Origin: Candidatus Cloacimonadota bacterium
Lineage (GTDB): Bacteria; Cloacimonadota; Cloacimonadia; Cloacimonadales; Cloacimonadaceae
Direction: 5' to 3'
Length of the DNA stretch: 12,417 nt
Assembly: GCA_023421135.1 (NCBI GenBank)
Contig: JAEZUG010000061.1
Span: 1-12,417, forward strand
Shown: positions 1 to 7,912 of the stretch, piece by piece
Layout of the letters: every line of letters begins with the position of its first letter
Position numbering within the stretch: the first letter of the stretch is position 1
Notes under the pieces: generated by a model
The model's database searches: none
What the model saw: the letters and a program-made list of their open reading frames with translations, nothing else
What the model was told of the DNA's origin: nothing
Position numbers and translations under genes: made by a program

Positions 1-2511
1 ATCCTGAGGATAGCGTTCATTGCAGACAATGCTCGCAGCGGTATCCAGCGGTAAGCCCTCAGAGGAGATCCTGCGGCTAAAGATATCCCGGTTATAGGGA
101 TCAAGACCATCTGTATCACTCCAGGCACAGAGCCAATTCCCATCGGCAAAATGAAAGAGCTTGGCAGAGCCCAGTTCATGCAGGCCGGATTGGATTTCCC
201 TGCCCTCACCTTCAAAAACCGCAAGCCCTTGGGCGTTTACTCTTTGCAACAGCAGCCTCTGGGCAGGATCACTCGGGTCTTGGTAGAGATAGCTGGTAGT
301 GTTACCGTAAACAATGTCCGGATTCTCGGAATCCGATCCGAGAGCAACGACTGTATAACCCTGATCTGTCCAGAGTCTTTGACCCTGTGGGCTGATCTTC
401 TGCAAGCGAATATCCTCGGAATCCCCGATTGTGGTTTTCACTCTAACAATCAGAGCTTCTCCATCGAAGCCAAAATCCATTACTTCCTGTCGGGAGTAGT
501 AAGGATCCGGCATAGGTATAGCTATCAGTTCCACTCCACCGGGTTCCCAAGCGGGATCCGGGTTGCCCTCGGAGTCATAGCGAACTGCTCTTGCCAGAGT
601 CCTAAAGTCCCGCCCCCACAGCAGATACTCTCCGGTGAAACCGTTGTAAAAAGTTATCCAACTGTTCTCCGAGGGACAGCTCAGAAGAATCTTTCCGTTG
701 GGTTCCCAGCAGGCAATACCACCACTATAGCGTTGCGCTCTGATCTCAGAAGCACTATAGTCGCTGGAGGATTGAATCCAAGACACATAGAGGTCTCCAT
801 TCAGACTGGCAAGACTTAGCTCTCGAACCCCAAACTCAGAGGAGTGCTCAACCTGAATTCCGGGCTCGGGATAGAGATAGTTCCCGCTTGTATCTACACA
901 CTGCAGATAGGTGTAGTCGGATTCACCCACTCTTCTTTCCAGCAGGAAAGCCACCTGGTTGTCACCTACTGGTGTCCAGTCCCAAAAAGTGTAAGCATCA
1001 GGCAAGACTCTGCCCTCTGGCTCCAGCAGGCAGTTCTGTGCCTGATCCAGGATTTGGTAGCAGACTGTCCTCTCTGAAAAATCTTCTTGCCAGCTTACGA
1101 AGTATTTATCGCCCACAGCCAGCATCTGGTGTTTCTCAACTCTACCGCAAAGACTCTCCACGATCAATACACCTTCCCCAGGCAGGTTGCTCACTCCATT
1201 ATCATCGTAGTCCTGATAGCGAATCTGATGCTGGCTATCTGTATAATTACTGCAGATATAGAGTCCTCTGGTATCTCTCTGTACAAGGAGCAGATTGCAG
1301 AACCCGGGTGGATTAAGCTCGATGCCGCCATTTTCCCAGCAGAGCTCACCCTCGGGAGATATAAGCTGAGCTAAATTTGCGTATCTCCCAGTTACTCTCT
1401 CCTGGATCCACGTAAGCCAGATCCGACCAGATGGACTGGGCTCCATCTGTTTCCCTGCTACACTAAGCCAAGAACTGCTCTCAGTACCATCCAGATCAAC
1501 CACCCACTGTTGTTGGAAGGTAGAACTTAGTTTAATAAGCTTCAGATCTACCGGCGTGGCAATACTACAGCCTTCCCACAGAAACGCAATACCGCCATCG
1601 GCAGTAGGGCGCAGAATGTAATCTTGAGTCACCCAGCCCGCAGGAAAATTGTGGGTGGTGTTCACTCCCAGTAGATTACCCATGCTATCAATCTTGCGGA
1701 ATCTCACGAAGTTCCCATATTCCCCGTAATCTCTGATTTGCCATAGAATAAAGTGTCCCAGAGTGGATTTTACTATATCGAACAGCTTATCCGGAAAGAC
1801 GTTAGGATTAACCAGTGGGTTCGAGCCGATCTGAGTGCCAGTCGTATCAAGACGCAGCAGATGACTCTGAGGGCTGTTCGCAACCATCTTCTTGAGATTC
1901 AAGATCATGCCGCCTTCACCATCACTGATGGCTTGGGACAATTCCAGGGAAGAAGTGTGGGTAGCAATCAGTCTGCCGTCCTCCCAAAGAGGATTGCCTG
2001 CTGCATCGTAGCTCTGTCCATGTACGACCCCGGTATGGATCGGATTGTTATATGCCACGTATGCACCACCACAGGAATTGGGCACCAAGAAAGCTTTACT
2101 GATCAACAGCCCCCCTATTGGCACCTCAACACCGCCGGGAGCCCAGAGCATGGCAGCATTGGAATTGATCTTCAGCAGAAACAACCGGGAGAAACCTTCC
2201 CGGTCTTTATCTCCCATAAGCAGTATATAGTTACCGTCGCTGGCTGTCACTCCTCCCAGAATCACTTGATCGCCTGGAGCACTGTATAGCAGAAGATTAT
2301 CCGGCCAGAGAGATCCACCGGCGAGAGGTATTCTTTGGGCGTATATATCCCAGTGTGAAGAGGAATTATCCGACCAGAAGATTATGTCTCCATCGGAGCA
2401 ACTGAAGCTCTGCACACTCGAGTATAGATCATAGGTCTGCCGGATGGGAAATTCCTGCGCAGCTAGCCCCAGACTGCAAAGCAATAAACAACAACATAGA
2501 TAGTACTTCAT
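1..2511 (-). CDS. Secreted repeat protein, probable beta-propeller, C-terminus cut by window edge
   Basis: This frame starts at ATG 2511 and stays open for 837 codons to the left edge, so the C-terminus lies outside. The start is supported by AAGGAG placed 5 nt upstream. Residues 1-19 form a signal peptide (short basic start, Cys/Leu-rich core, LGLAAQ end), so the protein is exported. The body holds recurring blocks in which a Trp starts a W-x-x-x-G-like turn (W69, W123, W176, W392, W602, W655, W714). Some of these follow 'KI/RI...G' strands, and one follows DIYAQRI at residues 55-61. Such W..NG / DIYAQRI repeats are common in large secreted proteins of Cloacimonadota, Ignavibacteria and Bacteroidota, and probably form propeller blades. 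I see no catalytic motif. A sorting tail like that of the 9908-12133 gene may follow beyond the edge, but this is a guess. The specific function is unknown. It stands apart from the xdh operon, separated by 350 bp of repeats. Confidence 0.85.
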   Translation of the reverse strand, partial: MKYYLCCCLLLCSLGLAAQEFPIRQTYDLYSSVQSFSCSDGDIIFWSDNSSSHWDIYAQRIPLAGGSLWPDNLLLYSAPGDQVILGGVTASDGNYILLMGDKDREGFSRLFLLKINSNAAMLWAPGGVEVPIGGLLISKAFLVPNSCGGAYVAYNNPIHTGVVHGQSYDAAGNPLWEDGRLIATHTSSLELSQAISDGEGGMILNLKKMVANSPQSHLLRLDTTGTQIGSNPLVNPNVFPDKLFDIVKSTLGHFILWQIRDYGEYGNFVRFRKIDSMGNLLGVNTTHNFPAGWVTQDYILRPTADGGIAFLWEGCSIATPVDLKLIKLSSTFQQQWVVDLDGTESSSWLSVAGKQMEPSPSGRIWLTWIQERVTGRYANLAQLISPEGELCWENGGIELNPPGFCNLLLVQRDTRGLYICSNYTDSQHQIRYQDYDDNGVSNLPGEGVLIVESLCGRVEKHQMLAVGDKYFVSWQEDFSERTVCYQILDQAQNCLLEPEGRVLPDAYTFWDWTPVGDNQVAFLLERRVGESDYTYLQCVDTSGNYLYPEPGIQVEHSSEFGVRELSLASLNGDLYVSWIQSSSDYSASEIRAQRYSGGIACWEPNGKILLSCPSENSWITFYNGFTGEYLLWGRDFRTLARAVRYDSEGNPDPAWEPGGVELIAIPMPDPYYSRQEVMDFGFDGEALIVRVKTTIGDSEDIRLQKISPQGQRLWTDQGYTVVALGSDSENPDIVYGNTTSYLYQDPSDPAQRLLLQRVNAQGLAVFEGEGREIQSGLHELGSAKLFHFADGNWLCAWSDTDGLDPYNRDIFSRRISSEGLPLDTAASIVCNERYPQD

Positions 2512-2526
2512 ATGAACTCCTTCTTA

Positions 2527-2554
2527 AGTGACTAGTGACCAGTGATTAGTGACT
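2527..2554. repeat. Four tandem 7-bp units AGTGAYY
   Basis: The units are AGTGACT, AGTGACC, AGTGATT and AGTGACT, back to back. The array sits about 16 bp upstream of the ATG at 2511, just ahead of its Shine-Dalgarno sequence, so it probably lies in the 5' untranslated leader of that gene. Confidence 0.8.
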
Positions 2555-2614
2555 AGAGGGTAAGCGCTTGGCTGGGAGAAGATTTGTACCACAAGGTTTT
2601 ATTAGATTTGAGGA

Positions 2615-2640
2615 TTTAAAGGATTTCCATTTTGTCATCA
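2615..2640. repeat. Imperfect 8-9-bp tandem repeat based on GATTT
   Basis: Three units begin with GATTT: GATTTGAG, GATTTAAAG and GATTTCCAT. It is degenerate and AT-rich. It may be part of a larger composite repeat around the 79-bp element. Confidence 0.5.
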
Positions 2641-2663
2641 TTATCAACTGGGTCCATCTAAAC

Positions 2664-2742
2664 CGACACGCATCTGACACCCATGAGACACCCATGTGAT
2701 ACCCATGTATCTTGATGAGTGTCTCATGAGTATCAGATGCGT
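2664..2742 (-). repeat. 79-bp palindromic element, copy A (11-bp units)
   Basis: On the minus strand this reads as 2.6 inverted units (2742-2714), a 6-nt spacer (2713-2708) and four direct 11-bp units of the CATGGGTGTCW type (2707-2664). Positions 2668-2695 are complementary to 2715-2742 over 28 uninterrupted positions if G-U pairs are allowed. The three wobble pairs fall as G-U only in RNA made from the minus strand, which is the transcription direction of both neighbours. On the plus strand they would be C-A mismatches. No T-run follows on the minus strand, so a classic intrinsic terminator is not evident. It matches 9735-9813 at 65 of 79 positions without gaps, in inverted orientation. Confidence 0.85.
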
Positions 2743-2820
2743 TTTCAGTGAGTAACGGGTGATAAGGGCATTCGTGTCCTGGTCTTTCATTTGTGATCAT
2801 TTGTAGGAGTATATCCTGCT

Positions 2821-2838
2821 GATCCAGTCGATCCAGTC
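2821..2838. repeat. Two exact 9-bp tandem units GATCCAGTC
   Basis: Two identical GATCCAGTC units lie 23 bp beyond the xdhB stop codon. They resemble the TCCA-type 9-bp units at 9835-9861 beside the other element copy. Confidence 0.6.
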
Positions 2839-2861
2839 ATCTGCGTTCAATTCCAGTAAAC

Positions 2862-5120
2862 TCACGACAGCGCCAGCAGGCAGACCTCGGGTGTGGCAGG
2901 GAAGCTGAGCTGCGCCCCTGGGTTCACACTGCGGACGGCATTTTGCAGAGCAAAGAAGACTGAAAGGCCATAGATGAAGGGCGGTTCTCCGGTGGCTTTG
3001 GAGCCCATCACGCTGGCTTCTTCAGAGCCGGAGGGTAGGAGCTCCACCACGAAAGTCTCGGGCAAATCCCTGATCCCGGGGATCTTGTAGGTGGAGGGAT
3101 TCACAGCCAGATAGCGTCCTTTGGAGTCGTGGGGCAGTTCCTCCATCGTTGCCCAGCCCATGCTTTGGATAAAAGCGCCGATCACCTGTCCTCGGTCGAT
3201 CTCCGGATGCAGGCTGGAGCCGTTCTCATGCACAATGTAGGTATCCAGCAGATGGTGATCACCGGAGAAAGTATCCAGCTCCACCCGGCTGAGCGCCGCA
3301 CCCCAGACGTAGTAGTGAAAGGGTCTGCCCTTGCCAATCTCACGATCAAAGTGCAGATTAGGCGTCTTGTAATAGCCATAGGCTGCCAGAGAATAGCGGA
3401 GCTGATAGGCAATCGTGACCAATTCGGCAAAGCTCAAAGACCTGTCTTTCCAAGAGACACGCGCCTCGGCAAAGACGATCTCATCCTCTGGTATCGCGAT
3501 GCCATACGTGCTTTTATGATGCTCGATAAAGGCAAGGGAGAGCTGGTGACGCAGCTTCTCGGAGGCAATCCTGGCGGCATTGCCATTGATATCACTCCCG
3601 GTGGAAGCGGCTGTGGGAGAGGCATTGCCAACTCTTTGGGTGTTCGCACTTTCCACGTGAATCAGTGCATCGCTCTGCCCCAGAATCCGGGCTACCACAA
3701 TGGCAACTTTGGTGCTGAGTTCCTGCCCCATCTCGATGCCTCCGGTGGTGATGGAGATGCTGCCGTCGCTATAGATCCAGATCAGGGCAGAACCCTGGTT
3801 CAACAGCGCTGTAGTGAAAGAGATGCCAAACTTCACAGGCACCAATCCCAAGCCCTGCTTGCGGTAAGGATGCTCAGCGTTGAACTGCTCCACCTCAGCC
3901 TTGAGCTTCTGGTAATCTGCCAGATCGCGAAGTCTGCCAAAGATATGCGGCAGTGGCACTTGGGGAAGGCTTTGTTCATAGGGAGTGATGTCTCCGGGCT
4001 GGTAAGCATTGCGCAGCCGGATCTCAAAGGGATCGAGCTTCAGCTTCTGCGCCAGGCTCTCCATGATGTTTTCGATCACGAAGATGCCCTGAGGTGCGCC
4101 AAAACCCCGGTAGGCTGTATTGGGCGGTAGATTGGTGCGGCAGGAGCGTCCCCGGATGCAGATCTGTGAAATGTTATAAATGTTCTCCGCATGGAAGAGA
4201 GCCCGTTCCAATATCGCCACAGAGAGGTCGGCATAGGCTCCGCCATTGGAGAGCAAAGTGATGTCATAGGAGTAAATCCTGCCTGTATCATCATACTGGA
4301 TAGTCCACTGTGAATCAAAAGGATGACGCTTGCCGGTGACGCGCATATCTTCCTCGCGCTCCAGCTTCACTTCCACCGGACGTCCCGTTATATAGGTACC
4401 CAAAGCCGCCATGCAAGCCCAGATCGTGGCAGCACGTTCTTTCCCACCAAAAGCACCGCCCAGACGGGGAACTTCCACGATGATATTGTGGGCTGGGATA
4501 CCCAGCAGGTGGGAAATCACTTCCTGAGCTTCCATGGTGCTCTGCGTGGCAGTTTGCACCAGTATCTGCTTGGCTTCCAGGGGGATGGCACGGGTGCGCT
4601 GAGTCTCCATATAGAAGTGTTCCTGCCCGGCTGAATGACTGGTGCCGGAGAGGCTGAGCAGCCCATCCGGGATAGCACCGGAGTTCCTCTCAATCTTACG
4701 CTCCGGGATGTACCACTCCCCTTTGGCATCGGCTTCAGCTATCTCCAAGAGTGGAGGTAATTCCTCATATTCCAGCTTGATGAGCGTGGCAGCGTGAGCG
4801 GCTATGCTATAATCTTCGGAGAGCACCATTGCCAGAGGCTGGCAGTAAAACATGATGCGTTCATCCGGGAAAAGCGGCTCGTCTTTGATCACATGACCGA
4901 TCTGGTTTTCTCTGGGTAAATCCCTGGCGGTGATTACCTTGTGCACTCCGGGATAGCTTTCGGCCAGGGAAACATCCAGGCTCAGGAGCTTGGCATGAGC
5001 CACGGGACTGAAGCAGAAGCAGGCATATAATTGGTTCGAAAGTGGAGCTTCATCGGCAATAAAGCGGCTTTTGCCGGTGAGATGCAGCTTTCCGGCGATA
5101 TGATAGGGAAGTTTGCTCAT
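2862..5120 (-). CDS. xdhB: Xanthine dehydrogenase, molybdenum-binding subunit XdhB
   Basis: The 752-aa protein matches the molybdopterin subunit of xanthine dehydrogenase, which hydroxylates hypoxanthine and xanthine to urate in the cytoplasm. Visible landmarks are GQEHFYMET (165-173), GGAFGGKE (221-228), AYRGFG (336-341), FGISFT (431-436), GGIEMGQ (460-466), SPTAAS (501-506) and GSKATGEPP (706-714). By recalled alignment to bovine enzyme, E228 matches Glu802, R338 matches Arg880, F435/T436 match Phe1009/Thr1010, and E712 matches the catalytic Glu1261. These are purine-specific residues, which argues against aldehyde oxidase or CO dehydrogenase. Length is close to Rhodobacter capsulatus XdhB. 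The start overlaps the xdhA stop by 4 bp (ATGA), with GGAGG 4 nt upstream, so the two are translationally coupled. It is the last gene of the operon. No XdhC chaperone gene is in the window. Confidence 0.95.
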   Translation of the reverse strand: MSKLPYHIAGKLHLTGKSRFIADEAPLSNQLYACFCFSPVAHAKLLSLDVSLAESYPGVHKVITARDLPRENQIGHVIKDEPLFPDERIMFYCQPLAMVLSEDYSIAAHAATLIKLEYEELPPLLEIAEADAKGEWYIPERKIERNSGAIPDGLLSLSGTSHSAGQEHFYMETQRTRAIPLEAKQILVQTATQSTMEAQEVISHLLGIPAHNIIVEVPRLGGAFGGKERAATIWACMAALGTYITGRPVEVKLEREEDMRVTGKRHPFDSQWTIQYDDTGRIYSYDITLLSNGGAYADLSVAILERALFHAENIYNISQICIRGRSCRTNLPPNTAYRGFGAPQGIFVIENIMESLAQKLKLDPFEIRLRNAYQPGDITPYEQSLPQVPLPHIFGRLRDLADYQKLKAEVEQFNAEHPYRKQGLGLVPVKFGISFTTALLNQGSALIWIYSDGSISITTGGIEMGQELSTKVAIVVARILGQSDALIHVESANTQRVGNASPTAASTGSDINGNAARIASEKLRHQLSLAFIEHHKSTYGIAIPEDEIVFAEARVSWKDRSLSFAELVTIAYQLRYSLAAYGYYKTPNLHFDREIGKGRPFHYYVWGAALSRVELDTFSGDHHLLDTYIVHENGSSLHPEIDRGQVIGAFIQSMGWATMEELPHDSKGRYLAVNPSTYKIPGIRDLPETFVVELLPSGSEEASVMGSKATGEPPFIYGLSVFFALQNAVRSVNPGAQLSFPATPEVCLLALS

Positions 5121-6568
5121 AAGTCCTCCCCCCTGGTTTCTAAGAGATAGGAGATTAGCTGCTTAGCTATCAGGGTGCTGCGATAGTCTGCCGAACCCCG
5201 GACGTCCGAGAGCGGGGCAAATTCTACCAATACTGGCCAGGCTATCTCCTCTGGAAGCAGTTCCCGTGGCTTTTTCCCCAGCACCAGAGCCTCAAAGCTG
5301 CTTGAGAGCTTGGGGATTGCTGCCGCACCGCCATAGGCCAGGCGGGCCTGTTTGATCCTGCCATCTTCATCATATTGCAAGCAGATGGCAGAGCTGATGG
5401 CGGAGATATCCACGCTCTTGCGCTTGGCAGCTTTCCTGATCCGGATAAAGGCATCCTGGGAAGACAGGGACGGCAGGATGATCTCACAGATCAATTCTCC
5501 TGCCTGCAGAGCGGTTTGTTTATAGGCGATAAAGTAGTCCTGGAGGGCAATCTCACGCTTAGCTCGGGTTGAGATCAGGCTGAGCCGGGCATCCAGAGCG
5601 AGCAGCAGCGGCAGGCTATCTCCCACCGGAGAGGCATTGCCGATATTACCGGCAATAGTGCCGCTGTTGCGGATCTGCTTGGAAGCAATGATATTGATCA
5701 GCTCCGTGAAGGCAGGGTAGCTCTCTTGCAGAAGAGCAGAATCCAGCAAGTCGCTATAGGTGGAAAGCGCGCCAATGCGGATAGCTTCGGCATCTCTTTT
5801 GATATAGCGCAGCTCTCTGGTGAAGCTGAGATCGATCAGGCACTTGAACTTACGCTTGGCGACATTGATCTGCACCATGATGTCTGTAGCTCCGCAGAGA
5901 GTTTGGTGATCAGGATGCTCCTGCATGAACTTCAGGGCTTCTTCAAGGCTCTGCGGCAGGAGGTAAGCCTCACAAGCATAGAGGCTGGAGGATTCCTGCG
6001 GGACATATTCCAGAGACTTCTTCTCACCCAGAAGGGCTTCCACTGCCCGCAAGTGAGGCGGAACAATCTCCTCATTCCGCGAGGCCAAATCCAGCATGGC
6101 GCGGAGGATGCTGTCGTAACCGGTGCAGCGGCAGAGATTGCCTTCCAGCCCTGCCAGCAGCTCTTCCCGGGAAGGGTGAGCCCGCTCGGCAAAGAGGGCA
6201 AAGGCACTCATCACGAAGCCTGGACTGCAGTAACCGCACTGGGTGGCGTGAAACTGCAGCATGGCCTCCTGGATGGGATGAAGCTGCTCGGGCGTGCCCA
6301 AGGCTTCGATCGTGATCAGGTGTTTACCATGCAGACGGGCAGCGGGATAGAGGCAGCTATTGATTGCCTCGTAGCGGATTCCGCCCTCTCTGGCTTCGGC
6401 AATTGCCACGGTGCAGGCACCGCAATCACCTTCGTTACAACTGCATTTAGTTCCGTAGAGTCTCAGTTCCTTCTGCAGATAGTCCAGTGCTGTCATTCCT
6501 GGAGGGATCACAGCGGTTCTGGGCACACCATTCAGGAAGAACTCTATCTTGTTGTAGAGATATCTCAT
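5117..6568 (-). CDS. xdhA: Xanthine dehydrogenase, iron-sulfur/FAD subunit XdhA
   Basis: The 483-aa protein fuses the two electron-transfer modules of xanthine dehydrogenase. Residues 1-80 are a plant-type 2Fe-2S ferredoxin domain, with ligands C44, C49, C52 and C72. Residues 85-165 are the second, helical 2Fe-2S domain, with C111, C114 (QCGYCSPG), C146 and C148 (CRC). Residues 200-370 are the FAD domain, with CGATDIMV (225-232) and the FAD loop NSGTIAGNIGNASPVGD (301-317). Residues 375-480 are the CO-dehydrogenase flavoprotein C-terminal domain, ending in SDVRGSADYR (454-463). Electrons pass from the Mo site in XdhB through both clusters to FAD, then probably to NAD+. The fused Fe-S/FAD plus separate Mo subunit is the two-gene layout known from R. 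capsulatus XdhAB. The start has AGGAG 5 nt upstream and lies 24 bp after gpmA. Confidence 0.95.
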   Translation of the reverse strand: MRYLYNKIEFFLNGVPRTAVIPPGMTALDYLQKELRLYGTKCSCNEGDCGACTVAIAEAREGGIRYEAINSCLYPAARLHGKHLITIEALGTPEQLHPIQEAMLQFHATQCGYCSPGFVMSAFALFAERAHPSREELLAGLEGNLCRCTGYDSILRAMLDLASRNEEIVPPHLRAVEALLGEKKSLEYVPQESSSLYACEAYLLPQSLEEALKFMQEHPDHQTLCGATDIMVQINVAKRKFKCLIDLSFTRELRYIKRDAEAIRIGALSTYSDLLDSALLQESYPAFTELINIIASKQIRNSGTIAGNIGNASPVGDSLPLLLALDARLSLISTRAKREIALQDYFIAYKQTALQAGELICEIILPSLSSQDAFIRIRKAAKRKSVDISAISSAICLQYDEDGRIKQARLAYGGAAAIPKLSSSFEALVLGKKPRELLPEEIAWPVLVEFAPLSDVRGSADYRSTLIAKQLISYLLETRGEDL

Positions 6569-6592
6569 GGTAACTCCTGATCTGTGGGGTAT

Positions 6593-7342
6593 TTATTGCT
6601 TGGCTTTGGCCTGGTTTGCCACGGCTGCTGTGGCGGCAGCAAGCTCTTCCTCGCTGGCCAGATAGTAGCGCTTGGTCACCTTCATCTCGCTATCAAAGTG
6701 GTAAACCAAAGGAATCCCGGTGGGAATATTGAGCTTCACGATCTCGGCATCGCTGATGCCATCGAGGTTTTTGACTATTGCTCTGAGGCTGTTGCCATGA
6801 GCGGCGATAATCATCCTGCGTCCGGCAATCAGCCGGGGAACTATCACTTCATTCCAGAAGGGCATGGTTCTGGCGCAGGTGTCTTTGAGGGATTCACAGG
6901 TGGGTATCTGGCTGGGATCAAGGTGTTTGTAACGCGGATCAGAGCCGGGATAACGGGGGTCGCTTTTCTCCAGGGCAGGAGGGGGAACATCGAAGCTGCG
7001 GCGCCAGAGGGTAACCTGCTCCTCGCCGTATTTGGCGGTGGTTTCGGCTTTGTTCAGGCCTTGCAGGGCTCCGTAGTGACGCTCGTTCAAACGCCAGTCG
7101 TTATGCACGGGAATCCACATCTGATCCAGCTCATCCAAGCCAATCCACAGAGTGCGGATGGCGCGTTTGAGCACGCTGGTCCAGGCTTCATCAAAGACAA
7201 AGCCCTTTTCTTTGAGGCGTTGTCCTGCGGTTTTGGCTTCCTGCAGACCTTTCTCGGAGAGATCCACATCCGTCCAGCCGGTGAAGAGATTCTCTTTGTT
7301 CCAGGTGCTTTCGCCGTGGCGAACTAGTAATATCTGATACAT
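6593..7342 (-). CDS. gpmA: 2,3-bisphosphoglycerate-dependent phosphoglycerate mutase
   Basis: The 249-aa protein is a cofactor-dependent phosphoglycerate mutase that interconverts 3- and 2-phosphoglycerate in glycolysis and gluconeogenesis. It opens with the histidine phosphatase signature RHGES (8-12). H9 is the phosphorylated residue. R60, E87 (in NERHYG) and H182 (in AAHGNS) match E. coli Arg62, Glu89 and His184, each shifted by two. Full length is close to the 250 aa of E. coli GpmA. The last 15 residues are Ala/Lys/Gln-rich, like the flexible tail of the family. The AGGAG box is 10 nt from the ATG, somewhat long. It sits between the adenosyltransferase and xdhA genes with 21- and 24-bp gaps, so it is probably co-transcribed although its pathway is unrelated to theirs. 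Confidence 0.95.
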   Translation of the reverse strand: MYQILLVRHGESTWNKENLFTGWTDVDLSEKGLQEAKTAGQRLKEKGFVFDEAWTSVLKRAIRTLWIGLDELDQMWIPVHNDWRLNERHYGALQGLNKAETTAKYGEEQVTLWRRSFDVPPPALEKSDPRYPGSDPRYKHLDPSQIPTCESLKDTCARTMPFWNEVIVPRLIAGRRMIIAAHGNSLRAIVKNLDGISDAEIVKLNIPTGIPLVYHFDSEMKVTKRYYLASEEELAAATAAVANQAKAKQ

Positions 7343-7363
7343 ATCTATATAACTCCTGTTTTA

Positions 7364-7912
7364 TTAGTCTTTGCAGCCGGGTTCTGCCGGCTTGGTTTTG
7401 TAAACAATGGCATTGCTGAGCGCTTCCACGCTGCGGGCCAGAATGAAGAAGTAATCCGAAAGACGGTTCACAAAGCTCAGGATCAGCTCCGGAACTTCCT
7501 CACTACGGGATAGGGCTATGATACGGCGTTCCGCCCTGCGGGCAATGGTGCGGCAGACATCCAGCTTGGCAGAAGCAGGCAGAGATCCCGGAACCACAAA
7601 GCCTTTGAGCTCCAGCCGGTCTTCATAGAAGTGCACTCTGTCGGTGAGTTCATCCACATCTGTCTTGCAGAGCGGAACGGGATAATCCCGGCTGGGTGAG
7701 GCAAGGGTTCCCATCACGCGGTAAAGCTTGTTTTGCAGCTCGATCAGTTCCTCTTTCATCTCGGTGGGAATCAGATGCTTGGCTTCCCCGATGTGGGCAT
7801 CCAGCTCGTCCAAGCTGCCATAGGCATCCACGCGGAGCTCATCTTTGTAAACTCGCTCCCCACTGAAGAGCGAGGTCTGTCCCCGGTCTCCGGTTTTGGT
7901 CGTGATACTCAT
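7364..7912 (-). CDS. pduO: PduO-type cob(I)alamin adenosyltransferase
   Basis: The 182-aa protein transfers the adenosyl group of ATP to cob(I)alamin to make coenzyme B12. The family signature is clear: the N-terminal ATP-binding TKTGDRGQT (5-13), YGSLDELDAHIG (31-42), the conserved CRTIARRAERR stretch (120-130) and FVNRLSDYFF (147-156). Length is typical of the trimeric PduO/MMAB family. The start codon overlaps the ridA stop by one base (TGATG). I see no good Shine-Dalgarno sequence, so translation probably depends on re-initiation from ridA. There is no B12 riboswitch or B12-dependent enzyme gene in the window. If the host is a Cloacimonadota, a plausible client would be methylmalonyl-CoA mutase elsewhere in the genome (inference). 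Confidence 0.93.
   Translation of the reverse strand: MSITTKTGDRGQTSLFSGERVYKDELRVDAYGSLDELDAHIGEAKHLIPTEMKEELIELQNKLYRVMGTLASPSRDYPVPLCKTDVDELTDRVHFYEDRLELKGFVVPGSLPASAKLDVCRTIARRAERRIIALSRSEEVPELILSFVNRLSDYFFILARSVEALSNAIVYKTKPAEPGCKD

Larger units (their letters stand above)
2512..2861. other. 350-bp non-coding region rich in short repeats
   Basis: This lies between the stop of xdhB and the start of the secreted-protein gene at 2511. It contains, left to right, a 4 x 7-bp array, a GATTT-based array, the 79-bp palindromic element and a 2 x 9-bp repeat. I found no convincing promoter hexamers for the gene at 2511 and no hairpin followed by a T-run that would end the xdh operon. A short minus-strand open frame at 2546-2800 is explained by the repeats and lacks a ribosome binding site. 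Confidence 0.75.

Noticed and set aside
2546..2800. 84-codon minus frame, whose peptide HGYHMGVSWVSDACRFR resembles HGCHMGVTWVSHGCRIR from the plus frame at 9761-9988
   Set aside because: The resemblance follows from the 79-bp nucleotide repeat being read in the same frame. Neither frame has a ribosome binding site, the 11-bp units shift frame, and the second frame overlaps the end of a real gene. I cannot fully exclude a small repeat-encoded peptide.
3129..4130. Long plus-strand open frame (333 codons) opposite xdhB, with others at 5726-6580, 6584-7327 and 8359-9105
   Set aside because: They lie antisense to strongly recognised genes, have no family resemblance, and are the usual mirror frames of well-conserved codon patterns.
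2862..5120. CO dehydrogenase large subunit (CoxL) or aldehyde oxidoreductase
   Set aside because: The CoxL active-site cysteine motif is absent, and the xanthine dehydrogenase residues matching bovine Glu802 and Arg880 are present.
7332..7363. B12 riboswitch or separate promoter between the adenosyltransferase and gpmA genes
   Set aside because: The gap is only 21 bp, with no room for a riboswitch. No promoter hexamers are visible.
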